Shown here in pieces: positions 20,814 through 29,511 of a stretch of 36,703 bases of DNA. This DNA comes from a virus: positions 1 to 36,703 of IMG/VR virus record IMGVR_UViG_3300031857_000599; one strand, given 5' to 3'. Position 1 is the first letter of the stretch. Every line of letters starts with the position of its first letter. Below the pieces are notes generated by a model. The model was not told the origin of the DNA. It saw nothing but the letters and a program-made list of their open reading frames with translations, and ran no database searches. Position numbers and translations under genes: made by a program.

Positions 20814-22837
20814 CAGCTAACACAATCGATAGATTTAATAGGAGTTCCAAATCTTCCTGCAACTGTTCCTACTATTGGTCTTAATACAGCCCCAAATCCA
20901 GTATCAGACTTGACAGTAAGTGTTGGAAGATCCGTAACTGCTTTATTTATGGGGTTAACCTTAACGATTCTTCCATCAGATACATTGAATGTATATGCAT
21001 TTCCAAGATTATCGTTTATAACATCAGTTTCAGAATAATTTTCTCCAGTTTCTTGTATTAAGATATCCTCAAGATAATAATCTGCTTCTAAATCTATTGG
21101 GTAGTTTTCTCCTTCAGAAATAATATAGATGTATTTGATTGTTCCATCATCATTTAATACTGACCTTGCTACTACACCATATCCTTGCCCACAATTATCA
21201 CTAATATCAACAAATGGTGGGAAGAAGTAACCAGAACCAGCATTTAAAAGTTTGACTCCAATAATACTTCCAGTTTTACTAGATCCACTACCAACTATAT
21301 CACCAAGAAGAGGAATTGCTTGAGCACCAGTTCCACCGCCACCAAAAATTTCAACTTTCGGTGGACCACAGAATTTCGGAGTACCTGCATAACAACCATT
21401 AGCACTTGGAGAACCAATATTTGCAGCAGATGCAAATGAACTGAAAGAGTCTATTAAACTCGATGCAGAATTTAGTAATCCTGTTGCCTGACTCAGTGCA
21501 TCACTAACGCCATTTGCAGCTTTAGCAAGAGTAGATCCAATATTATTTGCTCTTTCCAATACGTCATCAAAATTAATATTATTTTGTGGTTGTTGACCAT
21601 ACCCTATTGTCCATTTCTCGACCATCCCTCTAGTTTTATTTGCACTTTGCCCACAATCTAATGAAGCACTTGTTCCAGAAATTGAACCTTTTCTTAGAAT
21701 ATCTGATACACTGAATCCACCCGCAAACTTAAGAACTGGTCCTAATCCAGAAATTGCAGAAGATAATCCACCAGAAATATTATTGAAGATGTCATTTATC
21801 AAAGTTCCAGCAAATTGATTAGCAACACATGAAGTGAAATTTTTAACAGCACCCAATGCTACCTTTAACATTCCTTTTATAATATTACCCAGTCCGCCAA
21901 CTATATTTCCACTTAAACATGCTATTTGAGATTGTAAGTTTTTTACTGGATCTACCATCGCCTCTTGAGCGGCAACACCAGCTTTATGAGCGACTGATTC
22001 TATCCTAGTAGCTGCAAATACTAGAGCATATGTAACATCATATAATGATTTTAATCCAGAATTAATGATTGGAATCATCTTGGTATATGCCTTATTGACG
22101 GCATCTCCCACCATTTGATTTGTTATTGCTTGAATTTTTTCAGAAACTCTATCTATTTCACTTTCAATATTATTAAGAAAACCTCCTGCATTTTCTATTT
22201 TCTTTGCAAGATTTGAAATTTCTGTAGATATTTTATTAACTGTTGTGTTTTTAGTAGTATTTCCTAATTGAATGTCTTCACCTATTGCAGAAAAATAAGA
22301 TATTTCATCACCTGGAGATAATGAAATACTTTTTGCCAGTGCTGGAGATACGTGGCGTGGAGACTTTTGAGATTCTGAGTTTGATTCGTTGGATTGACTT
22401 GCTTTTAAAGTTCCGTTCGGTTTCTTAACTTTATCGGTATACCCAGTAAATGGTTGAAATGGATTTTTATAATCTCCAGTCCCCACTGCGGCAGTTCTAC
22501 CAAAGCATCCCATAATTACTGGAATCTGAGCATTATCACCGTCAAGGAAAAATCCTAGTACAACATCACCTGGAGATATTTTTACAGAAGTTGAATTATT
22601 TCCGGCACCCGTTCCATCAGTCGTAGATAATAAACATTGTGCCCATGGTAAATCTTGATTTGGTAATTCGGTTTCATCATTTGGATGATAACCCATGATA
22701 CGAACTTTAAATCTATTTCCCCATCCACCGCCATTAATTTGATCTCCATGAGAAGATTCTGGTGGTATTTGCCCTACCCACCAACGAAATCCATCTCTAC
22801 CAACAAAATTACTTTTAAGAAGTGATTGGTCAATCAT
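20813..22837 (-). CDS. 5: baseplate hub gp5-like protein with OB-fold
   Basis: 674 residues. Residues 1-115 match the gp5 N-terminal OB-fold type (GFRWWVGQIPPESS, then NRFKVRIMGYHPNDE, then LPWAQCLLSTTDGTG, then VVLGFFLDGDNAQIPVIMGC). A long helical and Gly/Ser/Asn-rich middle follows (residues about 195-470), then a beta-rich end. The T4 lysozyme domain between the OB-fold and the helix is not visible; the muralytic role seems to be in the 24177-26099 protein. It overlaps gp27 by four bases. It forms the centre of the baseplate that pierces the envelope. Confidence 0.8.
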   Translation of the reverse strand: MIDQSLLKSNFVGRDGFRWWVGQIPPESSHGDQINGGGWGNRFKVRIMGYHPNDETELPNQDLPWAQCLLSTTDGTGAGNNSTSVKISPGDVVLGFFLDGDNAQIPVIMGCFGRTAAVGTGDYKNPFQPFTGYTDKVKKPNGTLKASQSNESNSESQKSPRHVSPALAKSISLSPGDEISYFSAIGEDIQLGNTTKNTTVNKISTEISNLAKKIENAGGFLNNIESEIDRVSEKIQAITNQMVGDAVNKAYTKMIPIINSGLKSLYDVTYALVFAATRIESVAHKAGVAAQEAMVDPVKNLQSQIACLSGNIVGGLGNIIKGMLKVALGAVKNFTSCVANQFAGTLINDIFNNISGGLSSAISGLGPVLKFAGGFSVSDILRKGSISGTSASLDCGQSANKTRGMVEKWTIGYGQQPQNNINFDDVLERANNIGSTLAKAANGVSDALSQATGLLNSASSLIDSFSSFASAANIGSPSANGCYAGTPKFCGPPKVEIFGGGGTGAQAIPLLGDIVGSGSSKTGSIIGVKLLNAGSGYFFPPFVDISDNCGQGYGVVARSVLNDDGTIKYIYIISEGENYPIDLEADYYLEDILIQETGENYSETDVINDNLGNAYTFNVSDGRIVKVNPINKAVTDLPTLTVKSDTGFGAVLRPIVGTVAGRFGTPIKSIDCVS

Positions 22838-24177
22838 TTGTTATTCGTTCCGTAACGTCCAAAAGTGTCTCTAATCAATTTCATAGAAGTGTATGATGCA
22901 GTAGAATCAAAATGATGACATAGTTCTTTAATCATATATAGACCGCTTTGGTCTTTATCATATTCTTCTTTATTGGATCTAGTTATAGTTGGAAACTTAC
23001 ATGAAATCACATCACCAGCTTTTAGATTAGTATTCAATGGAATCATCATATTCAAAGTCTGAGTAAACAATAAGTTATATCTCATAATTGCCTGAGATTG
23101 ATATTTGTCAGGTTCTGCATTGGTTTCAATTGAGACATCTTTTTCCATTGTTCCAACATCAAGGATGCCAGTTAAAAATCTCGTCGGAGTTTTTCCAAGG
23201 TCTACATCAGAATCACTTGAAATTTTAGGTAATGTCACCGATTGCCCAAGATTTTTTGCCTTTCCTGCATAATCTTCTAGTTTAAAAAGACCCTTTTGGG
23301 GACTAGTGAATTCGAATGTTAATGGATTATAAAACATCCTATAACTAGAATAAGTTCCCATTCTTAACTTTTCAATTAAGTTTTGGTTTTGTTCTGTATT
23401 GTAACTTAAGATTTTGAAATCATTTGAGGGTAAATCAGAAGTTCCTTCGTATTCAACTGATGATTGATTGACCTCGGTAAATGTATATTCTGCAATAGGG
23501 TCTTGTGATATTAACTTATCCAATGACCTAAATTGAAATCCGTCTTGTGTCTGATAGAATACGAATCCAGCGGTTGCATCTCCTGAAGATTCTGGTACTG
23601 CCTTAGATGCCAACCATACCAAAACACTAAAGGGCTTCTTCATATTTCCCAAAAACCCATACTTATTTGATGATTTATCAATAGTTCCAATCTGAGATGT
23701 TTTAAGATAGTTTTTTAAAATATCATTTACAGATTCATCTATTGTTGATGTAACTGGATATTTTTTACCTACTCTAGATGTTTCATTTGCAAATGCTTCA
23801 CGAGAAACTAGATGAAGTGTGAATGATTCTCTTTGAGTATCTGAGATAATATCACTAATACTTGAAACATAAAAATATCTTGTGGCATCCGTAGAAAAAT
23901 CTAGTCCTTTATTTGTACTTGAATTTGCCGCAATTTTAATTGATACTCTTTCTGCACCTCTTAGAGGTAAACCATTATAAATTGATTGCTTCTCACCACT
24001 ATCTTCAGAAGCAATCGTATCACCACCATTGATAATTCTCAATTTAGCAGTAATAATTGGAGAGAAAATATCCTCATAATAATCAATAGATACTGTACCA
24101 ACTCTAAGATCAATTGTTTTTTCCTGATCGTTAGACTCAATTATAATTTCTTCGTAAATAGATTGTTTTGTTGACAT
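22834..24177 (-). CDS. 27: baseplate hub protein gp27-like
   Basis: 447 residues. N-terminal IDYYEDIFSPIITAKLRIIN and the C-terminal block GLYMIKELCHHFDSTASYTS followed by MKLIRDTFG fit the gp27-like hub family of T4-like cyanophages. The protein should form the trimeric ring that links the spike (gp5) to the tail tube. It lies directly upstream of gp5 with an ATGA overlap. T4 gp27 is about 390 residues, so this version is slightly longer. Confidence 0.75.
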   Translation of the reverse strand: MSTKQSIYEEIIIESNDQEKTIDLRVGTVSIDYYEDIFSPIITAKLRIINGGDTIASEDSGEKQSIYNGLPLRGAERVSIKIAANSSTNKGLDFSTDATRYFYVSSISDIISDTQRESFTLHLVSREAFANETSRVGKKYPVTSTIDESVNDILKNYLKTSQIGTIDKSSNKYGFLGNMKKPFSVLVWLASKAVPESSGDATAGFVFYQTQDGFQFRSLDKLISQDPIAEYTFTEVNQSSVEYEGTSDLPSNDFKILSYNTEQNQNLIEKLRMGTYSSYRMFYNPLTFEFTSPQKGLFKLEDYAGKAKNLGQSVTLPKISSDSDVDLGKTPTRFLTGILDVGTMEKDVSIETNAEPDKYQSQAIMRYNLLFTQTLNMMIPLNTNLKAGDVISCKFPTITRSNKEEYDKDQSGLYMIKELCHHFDSTASYTSMKLIRDTFGRYGTNNK

Positions 24178-26099
24178 TATGTGTATGCTAAATCTAGAAG
24201 TAAGTGATTCTTGATAAGACTATTTAATACTTTTGATTTATCCATTGCTGGCATCATCATCGGTGCTGGCTGGGCACCTACATTTTGGGGAGCCTGCATT
24301 TGCTGTTGTGGAATATCATTTATTATAGCAACTTGTGGTGCTCTTCTAGAAGTAGAAGGAACTTGTTGCCCTGGTTTTGGTAGTGCTATTTGTGCTGGAG
24401 GAATTATATTGGCAGATGGAACTGCTGGTGCAACAAACCCTTGTGGAGGTTTTGTAGAGAAAATCATCACGTCTGTATATGGATCTGGATTTAACTCACC
24501 ACCATAAGAGGTTCCAGCCATGTTCCTAGTCGCTTCCATATGGATATGTGGTCCTGTTGACTTTCCACTATTTCCACTTCTGGCAAAAGGTCTTCCTGCT
24601 GGAATATCACCACTTTTGATTAATTGAGAACTCAGGTGGGCAAATCTAAGTCTTATATTCAATGAAGGAATTATAATGTCAGTGTAATACCCATATCCAC
24701 GTTGAAATCTTGCCTCCACAACTTTACAAGGATACTTACACGAAATGTAAGTTCCTATATTACAAGCTAAGTCAATTCCCTTATGTGCTCCACCTCTACT
24801 TAAATATGCATCACTTTTTATAGTAGATTGAACTTTAGCATTAACTGCAATTCTTTTACTTGGATTTATTGCTGCCGATGTAGGTGCTGATGTGGTTTGT
24901 GCTGGAGTTGGTTGTGCTGGAGTTGGTTGTGATACTGATGTACCCAGTGACTTTTGGTACACGTTCTGCACTGACTTCAAACCTTTAGTTGGTTGATCCA
25001 GTCCAATTGTTTTTCCAGGGAATGAAGCCCATTGTCTACCTAGAAAGGAAGATACTTTTGGACTCATTCCTTCTTTTGCTAACAATTCTTGAGTAACACC
25101 ATATTGTCTAGCTAATTCTATGGCAGCTTTATCTTGATTTGCTGGACTAAAATCTTTTAATCCAAGTTTTCTAGCAAGTCCGTCCCAAGTAGTACTCAAA
25201 AACTGATATCTTCCTGCAGCATCAGAAGCATAACCATTACTTCTTTGAATTTTTCTAGGGTGGTCTTCAAATCCACTGAATTGTTTTCCAGTGAACATTG
25301 TATTATATCCATCGTTTGGATATTTTGCGGTTCCTTCAGCGAAGGCAATTGAATCCAACATTGCTCTCTGCTCTTTTGTTCCAGCACCTCCACCACCAGT
25401 TGTAACAGTTCCAGTTCTTTCTCCAGCACCAACTTGTTCTGGAGCAACTGTTAAATCATCACCAAATCCTGCAGCAGTTTCACCTGGCATTTGTCCAAGA
25501 GGAGTTGTAACAGAATTAATACCATCACGTATTCCAGTTTGTAAATCTGAAAATGTATTCTGAAGATCAGTAAAGGCACTTTCAACTCTATTACTTGTAT
25601 CAAATATATCCAAAGTTACAAGGTTAGTTAAAACTGCCCCTAGTAGTCTTGTTGACCCACTGAATATTTTTCCAATATTTTTTACAAAATTTCCTAATAT
25701 TTGTCCAGCCGTTTTAATTCGAGTAATTAAATTCTCAGCCATTCTAATAATATTGGGTAAATTATAAACCAACCACCCAACAATAAAGGATCCTATGGCA
25801 TCCATTATCCTTCCAAGAAATCCTTTGGTACTATTTTCTACTATATTTTGTCCAGATTTAGCAACCGCTCCAATCTGACTTGCTTCAAGTGTATCTTCTG
25901 ATATTTTTCTCCTTGAATTTTCTCTCCTTTTATTAAATAACTTTTGATCATTTACTATTGCTTCTCTCTTTACCTTTGTCTTCTTAAATAATATTTTACC
26001 AATCCCAACAGAAGTTTTTGCAGCAGAACTGAAACCACTACGAATAGTTTTAAATTGATTTTGTATTTTTACAGATGGTTTTAAGGTAGTTACTGCCAT
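24177..26099 (-). CDS. tail lysin with GH104 lysozyme-like and M23 peptidase domains
   Basis: 640 residues. Residues 1-70 are basic; 93-160 hydrophobic and helical (AIGSFIVGWLVYNLPNIIRM). Residues about 243-365 resemble lambda R endolysin (GH104 transglycosylase): LDSIAFAEGT with probable catalytic Glu255, DHPRKI, AAGRYQFLSTTWD, LGLKDFSPANQD. Residues about 430-530 are an M23 metallopeptidase: HKGID (His439, Asp443), FAHLS (His488), GPHIHME (His518, His520). A linker rich in PTPAQ joins them. It would cut both glycan and peptide bonds of peptidoglycan during DNA entry. Neighbours are tape-measure-like protein and gp27, so it is a virion tail-tip enzyme, not a free endolysin. Confidence 0.85.
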   Translation of the reverse strand: MAVTTLKPSVKIQNQFKTIRSGFSSAAKTSVGIGKILFKKTKVKREAIVNDQKLFNKRRENSRRKISEDTLEASQIGAVAKSGQNIVENSTKGFLGRIMDAIGSFIVGWLVYNLPNIIRMAENLITRIKTAGQILGNFVKNIGKIFSGSTRLLGAVLTNLVTLDIFDTSNRVESAFTDLQNTFSDLQTGIRDGINSVTTPLGQMPGETAAGFGDDLTVAPEQVGAGERTGTVTTGGGGAGTKEQRAMLDSIAFAEGTAKYPNDGYNTMFTGKQFSGFEDHPRKIQRSNGYASDAAGRYQFLSTTWDGLARKLGLKDFSPANQDKAAIELARQYGVTQELLAKEGMSPKVSSFLGRQWASFPGKTIGLDQPTKGLKSVQNVYQKSLGTSVSQPTPAQPTPAQTTSAPTSAAINPSKRIAVNAKVQSTIKSDAYLSRGGAHKGIDLACNIGTYISCKYPCKVVEARFQRGYGYYTDIIIPSLNIRLRFAHLSSQLIKSGDIPAGRPFARSGNSGKSTGPHIHMEATRNMAGTSYGGELNPDPYTDVMIFSTKPPQGFVAPAVPSANIIPPAQIALPKPGQQVPSTSRRAPQVAIINDIPQQQMQAPQNVGAQPAPMMMPAMDKSKVLNSLIKNHLLLDLAYT

Positions 26100-26100
26100 A

Positions 26101-27723
26101 TTACATTACAACATTGTAGTTTACTTGAGAATACAATGCATAAAAATTATCAGGATTGGAAGAATCTATAGAAGGAACATCACTTGCAGCGCCAGGTTGA
26201 GATGCTAATACAGTATCAGGTCTTCCCTGTGCCCCAGGAACAGAAGACATCATGATAACATTTGGCTTTGCTTCTGGTTCCGGACCAACCTTTGCAGCGG
26301 CACTTGGAACGCTTTGGGTTTGTGCTGGAGTAATAGATGCTGGTTGAGATTGTCCAGTTCCTCCCGATTCAACTGGTGCTGCAACTTCTCCAAATTCTGC
26401 AGGAGTAGAGAAATCCATGCCTTCTGGAACATCTTTCATTTTGCCAGGATCAAATGAAAGTTCTGCAGAAGATGGCATCATTGGTGTAGATGGAGTTGCA
26501 GTAGATGCAGGTTTTGCTGGTGCTGGCGCTGGTGCTGCTGCTGATGGTTCGTTGAATGCCTTTTCTTTTGCTGCTTTAGTTTTATCCCCCTGCTCAGTAA
26601 CTTGACCCACTCTTCTTTTGAGGGAATATGCATCTATTAACAGCGATACTGCAGTTCCTGGTCCGGCAAAAGTGCCAGCAATTCCAGATGCAAATTCTAA
26701 GCTAGCCCCAAATGGATCTCCGGCATATAATCGTTCTATACCAAATGCACCTCCAGCTAGTAGGCTTACTCCAGGAAACTTTTTGAATAATGATTTTCCT
26801 GCAGTTTCCGCACCTTCTTTGGCTATTTGTTTTCCTGCCGCTTGAGACGCTTCAGTTCCAACTGCTTTCGCTGTTGCAGTTGCTGCCGTTTCTGCTGCTT
26901 GAGTTCCAGTCACTTTTGAAATAATAGAAGTAGCGCCAGATGCTATACCTTTTCCAGCGGCAACAATTCCATTTGCTATGGCACCCAAACCTTTAAATAA
27001 TAATCCAACTCCACTCACCAGGAATTTGGCAAGTAATTTGGTTACTCCCGTTACAATTCCAATAATACCCCTAAAGGTTTTGTTAATTACTTGCAGTCCT
27101 TTAAATACTGCAGTAATACTACTTACAATAGTATTAAAAATCTGTTGAAGTAGATTTTGGTTGTTCTGGGAATCTGCCCTGAACATATCCAAAATATTAG
27201 TAGTCAACCATCCCAGTAAAAATATACTTAGAGCTTCTTGTAATTTTGCAAATATTGATTGTGCCTGTGCGGTTACTACTCTAATGGGTGCAAGTATAGC
27301 ATTTTGGAGTTTTTGCTCAAGTTGACTTTCCTTTCCTGCCCTTACACCTTCTTCTGTTAATTTAGTTTCTTGTAGTTGCTCTTGTATTTGCTGCTTTCTT
27401 TCTAGTTCTGCATCTGTAACTAATAATTTATTATTTTGTTTAAAGGAATTACCTAAATCCCTAACATTTACTGCAATTGTTTGTAAATTAGTCTGAATAT
27501 TTCCTAATTCTTTTTGAAATGCTACTATTGATTCTGATTGCGATTTCCTTAATGTTCCTACTTCTTTTTGAAGTTGTACAATAGTATTACTTTGTCTTAC
27601 TACGATTGCCGAAGTTTGAGGGTCTCCACCACCTCCACCGCCGCCACCGCTTATGACAGAACGAGAAACAGTTCTTGCCGCAACAGTAATAGTGGGTCCG
27701 ATTGGAGATGCTAGGCTAGCCAT
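26101..27723 (-). CDS. tape-measure-like tail protein
   Basis: 540 residues. Gly run near residues 25-32, a coiled coil about 45-140 (QLQKEVGTLRKSQSES), then long hydrophobic helical stretches about 160-290 (IFLLGWLTTNILDMF, GVTKLLAKFLVSGVGLLFKG) and an Ala/Pro-rich low-complexity C-terminus. This fits a tape-measure or hub length protein (role of T4 gp29), although it is short for that role. The LLGWLxxNILxM segment resembles FIVGWLVYNLPNIIRM of the lysin downstream, so both may line the tube together. It is directly preceded by the gp26/57-codon pair, the normal place of a tape-measure gene. Confidence 0.65.
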   Translation of the reverse strand: MASLASPIGPTITVAARTVSRSVISGGGGGGGGDPQTSAIVVRQSNTIVQLQKEVGTLRKSQSESIVAFQKELGNIQTNLQTIAVNVRDLGNSFKQNNKLLVTDAELERKQQIQEQLQETKLTEEGVRAGKESQLEQKLQNAILAPIRVVTAQAQSIFAKLQEALSIFLLGWLTTNILDMFRADSQNNQNLLQQIFNTIVSSITAVFKGLQVINKTFRGIIGIVTGVTKLLAKFLVSGVGLLFKGLGAIANGIVAAGKGIASGATSIISKVTGTQAAETAATATAKAVGTEASQAAGKQIAKEGAETAGKSLFKKFPGVSLLAGGAFGIERLYAGDPFGASLEFASGIAGTFAGPGTAVSLLIDAYSLKRRVGQVTEQGDKTKAAKEKAFNEPSAAAPAPAPAKPASTATPSTPMMPSSAELSFDPGKMKDVPEGMDFSTPAEFGEVAAPVESGGTGQSQPASITPAQTQSVPSAAAKVGPEPEAKPNVIMMSSVPGAQGRPDTVLASQPGAASDVPSIDSSNPDNFYALYSQVNYNVVM

Positions 27724-27889
27724 TCGCTTGATTCTTCAAGTTTTCTTCTTCAATGTACTGTTGAAGTAGTGAGATATAAACGTCTCTTTCCCACGGAATC
27801 ATATTTTCTAACTCCGTCAAAGAGTATTTATGATGCTGAATCAAAGCAAAATTTGTCTTGTAGTATGACTCAATACTTTCATGAGCCAT
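27716..27889 (-). CDS. 57-codon T-like ORF, probably a -1 frameshift extension of gp26
   Basis: 57 residues: MAHESIESYYKTNFALIQHH, then KYSLTELENMIPWERDVYIS, then LLQQYIEEENLKNQANG. The F-x-L-x-x-x-H-x-x-S-x-x-E-L-x-x-M-x-P-W-E-R pattern is that of the small second half (T part) of tail assembly chaperones. The ATG has a poor ribosome site (AGG one base away). In the -1 frame the ORF is open back through a T TTT TTC heptamer at the end of gp26, giving a 297-residue gp26 fusion. It overlaps the tape-measure start by 8 bases. Confidence 0.7.
   Translation of the reverse strand: MAHESIESYYKTNFALIQHHKYSLTELENMIPWERDVYISLLQQYIEEENLKNQANG
27825..27832 (-). promoter_or_regulatory. possible late promoter CATAAATA
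   Basis: Minus strand CATAAATACTC inside the 57-codon ORF, about 100 bases before the tape-measure gene. The box is perfect, but it may be coding sequence by chance. Confidence 0.3.
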
Positions 27890-27891
27890 AC

Positions 27892-28608
27892 CTACGCGAA
27901 AAAAGCCGATAGTCCCTCCAGCAGAACTTCACTTTCGACTCCAGTATTTGGATTTTTAATCTCAATAGTATGAGAAAGTTTCGGCATGGTTTCAAAGAAT
28001 TTTTCAATTTCTTTGAACTGTTTTGAACTTAACTGATCAAGAAACTCCATTACCTCTTTTTTAGTAAAGTCACTTGTATTCCAAGATTCTTCTTCATTAT
28101 AAATTTGCTCAATACATGAAGAAATCAAATCAAATGTATCATCAACACTAATATCTGTTGTTGAGAAATTCGATTTAACAAATTCGTCCATTGATGGATA
28201 CTTCATTCGCAAAGTTAAATTCTCATCTAAAACAATATCTCTATTATGTTCTTTGGGAACATGGACTCCAATATCATCTAGGTTAATTGAAACCGGAACC
28301 TGAGTAGTTTCATCATCTGGGCATGTGATAAGCACATCAACAGTTTCCCCAACTGACTTTCCACGAATATTTAAAAATAGATATTCGATGTCAAAAGTAG
28401 AAAGTTCATTAACTTTAATACCCTTCGAAAGAATGCAGTTAGTGATAACGTTCTTAACTGCAAGTGCGATTTGTTTAGGATCTTCACTTTCCATCGCAAT
28501 GATAAGAATTTTTTCTTCTTTGACTAGAAAAGGTCTATATCTAATTTTCTTTTTAATAGAAGGTAGTTCCAACTCATAAATTGGAGTTGCAATTCTTGGT
28601 AACGGCAT
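27892..28608 (-). CDS. 26: baseplate hub / tail assembly protein gp26-like
   Basis: 238 residues. It fits the T4 baseplate protein family that includes gp26 (PF12322 type): YELELPSIKKKIRYRPFLVK, then EEKILIIAMES, then NVITNCILS, then FDIEYLFLNIRGKSVGETV. In T4 this protein acts in hub assembly and is thought to be a chaperone-like factor. The last codons GCT TTT TTC GCG TAG hold a slippery heptamer that would shift ribosomes into the 57-codon ORF. A TCTAAATA late promoter (28640-28647) lies about 32 bases upstream. Confidence 0.8.
   Translation of the reverse strand: MPLPRIATPIYELELPSIKKKIRYRPFLVKEEKILIIAMESEDPKQIALAVKNVITNCILSKGIKVNELSTFDIEYLFLNIRGKSVGETVDVLITCPDDETTQVPVSINLDDIGVHVPKEHNRDIVLDENLTLRMKYPSMDEFVKSNFSTTDISVDDTFDLISSCIEQIYNEEESWNTSDFTKKEVMEFLDQLSSKQFKEIEKFFETMPKLSHTIEIKNPNTGVESEVLLEGLSAFFA
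27898..27919 (-). promoter_or_regulatory. programmed -1 frameshift signal
   Basis: Slippery heptamer T TTT TTC at 27898-27904 in the gp26 frame (X XXY YYZ), with a Shine-Dalgarno-like GGAGGG at 27914-27919, 9 bases before it, the spacing that stimulates -1 shifting in dnaX. The -1 frame continues CGC GTA GGT ATG into the 57-codon ORF. Confidence 0.7.
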
Positions 28609-28639
28609 AATCTTTGGATTATTAAAAATTCAGATACTT

Positions 28640-28647
28640 TATTTAGA
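28640..28647 (-). promoter_or_regulatory. late promoter TCTAAATA
   Basis: Minus strand TCTAAATAAAGTATC about 32 bases before gp26; contains the TAA stop of the gp54-like gene (28643-28645). Confidence 0.6.
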
Positions 28648-29473
28648 TGCTCACATTGAAGTATCCACTACTAAATCCACTATCACTGCTGTTTACTGGG
28701 GTACTATTACTCTTTAAATAATTTTGTAAATCTTGATTTGAATTTTGCTTGATATCCTTATTATTTTCATAAGGAACTTTTTGAGCTAATTCCTCAATGT
28801 TGGTTGCGTTTCTATTCGTCAATCCTATATTTGATAAAACATTATTTGCCAATTGACGTTTTACATCTAAACTATATGCTTTTCCACAAACATATCTCTC
28901 ATAATTAAATGATGCACTGACGACTAACGTAGAAGATGATTCATACGAAACTCCAACAGAAGACATAGAAACTGGAAAAAGTCCAAAAAAGTTATATTCT
29001 AATTCATTTCTACTATTATAATCTCGATTAAATTTTGTAACTTTTGTATAATCAATTTTATATTCATCAGGATAACGCATTTTAAAGAAATAATCACTTG
29101 TTGTTGGAACTACTCCAGAAGCACCAGAAATATATTCCATCCAGTGCTCTAAAAATTTAATTACTTTATATTCCTTATCAACATAAAAAGTTAAATCAAT
29201 AGGAGTGAATATCCTAGTATGAGCAACTTTCTCCATCAATCCAGTATAATTTCCTGTAATATCTGCAGTTGCAAATGTTGACCCAGGAAGAGATGCAGAA
29301 TTGCAAAGTAATCCAACAGTTTCTCCAATAAATCTAGAATCAACTCCTCGATTACTTAAATGATCCCTAAGTCCCTTTTGAAAACCACCAAATTGCACTT
29401 CATAATGAGAAGTCTGGGCTAGATTTGTAAATATTGGTTTAATATCAGATATTTTACGTGGCTTTACTGGCAC
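28643..29473 (-). CDS. 54: baseplate tail tube initiator, gp54-like
   Basis: 276 residues with a GTG start at 29471-29473. The middle (KMRYPDEYKIDYTKVTKFNR, then ELEYNFFGLFPVSMSSVGVS, then LVVSASFNYERYVCG) is the tail-tube-like fold used by gp54, gp48 and gp19 in T4-like cyanophages. By length and position next to gp26 it is best called gp54-like, which starts polymerisation of the tail tube on the baseplate. gp19-like tube protein is an alternative. Its promoter TCTAAATA (29504-29511) lies 30 bases upstream, in the start of the divergent gp4 gene. Confidence 0.65.
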   Translation of the reverse strand: MPVKPRKISDIKPIFTNLAQTSHYEVQFGGFQKGLRDHLSNRGVDSRFIGETVGLLCNSASLPGSTFATADITGNYTGLMEKVAHTRIFTPIDLTFYVDKEYKVIKFLEHWMEYISGASGVVPTTSDYFFKMRYPDEYKIDYTKVTKFNRDYNSRNELEYNFFGLFPVSMSSVGVSYESSSTLVVSASFNYERYVCGKAYSLDVKRQLANNVLSNIGLTNRNATNIEELAQKVPYENNKDIKQNSNQDLQNYLKSNSTPVNSSDSGFSSGYFNVSI

Positions 29474-29481
29474 TCTAAATA
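29474..29481 (+). promoter_or_regulatory. late promoter TCTAAATA for gp4 operon
   Basis: Plus strand TCTAAATACC, 29 bases before the gp4 start and touching the GTG start of the divergent gp54-like gene. Confidence 0.6.
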
Positions 29482-29503
29482 CCTATTATGGAAATATTGT
29501 AAT

Positions 29504-29511
29504 TATTTAGA
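29504..29511 (-). promoter_or_regulatory. late promoter TCTAAATA for gp54-like gene
   Basis: Minus strand TCTAAATAATTAC, mirror image of the plus-strand box at 29474-29481, with the A of the gp4 ATG as its first base. Confidence 0.6.

Noticed and set aside
25290-25570. Free endolysin gene
   Set aside because: The GH104 part is an internal domain of the 640-residue tail protein; no separate start site or holin nearby.
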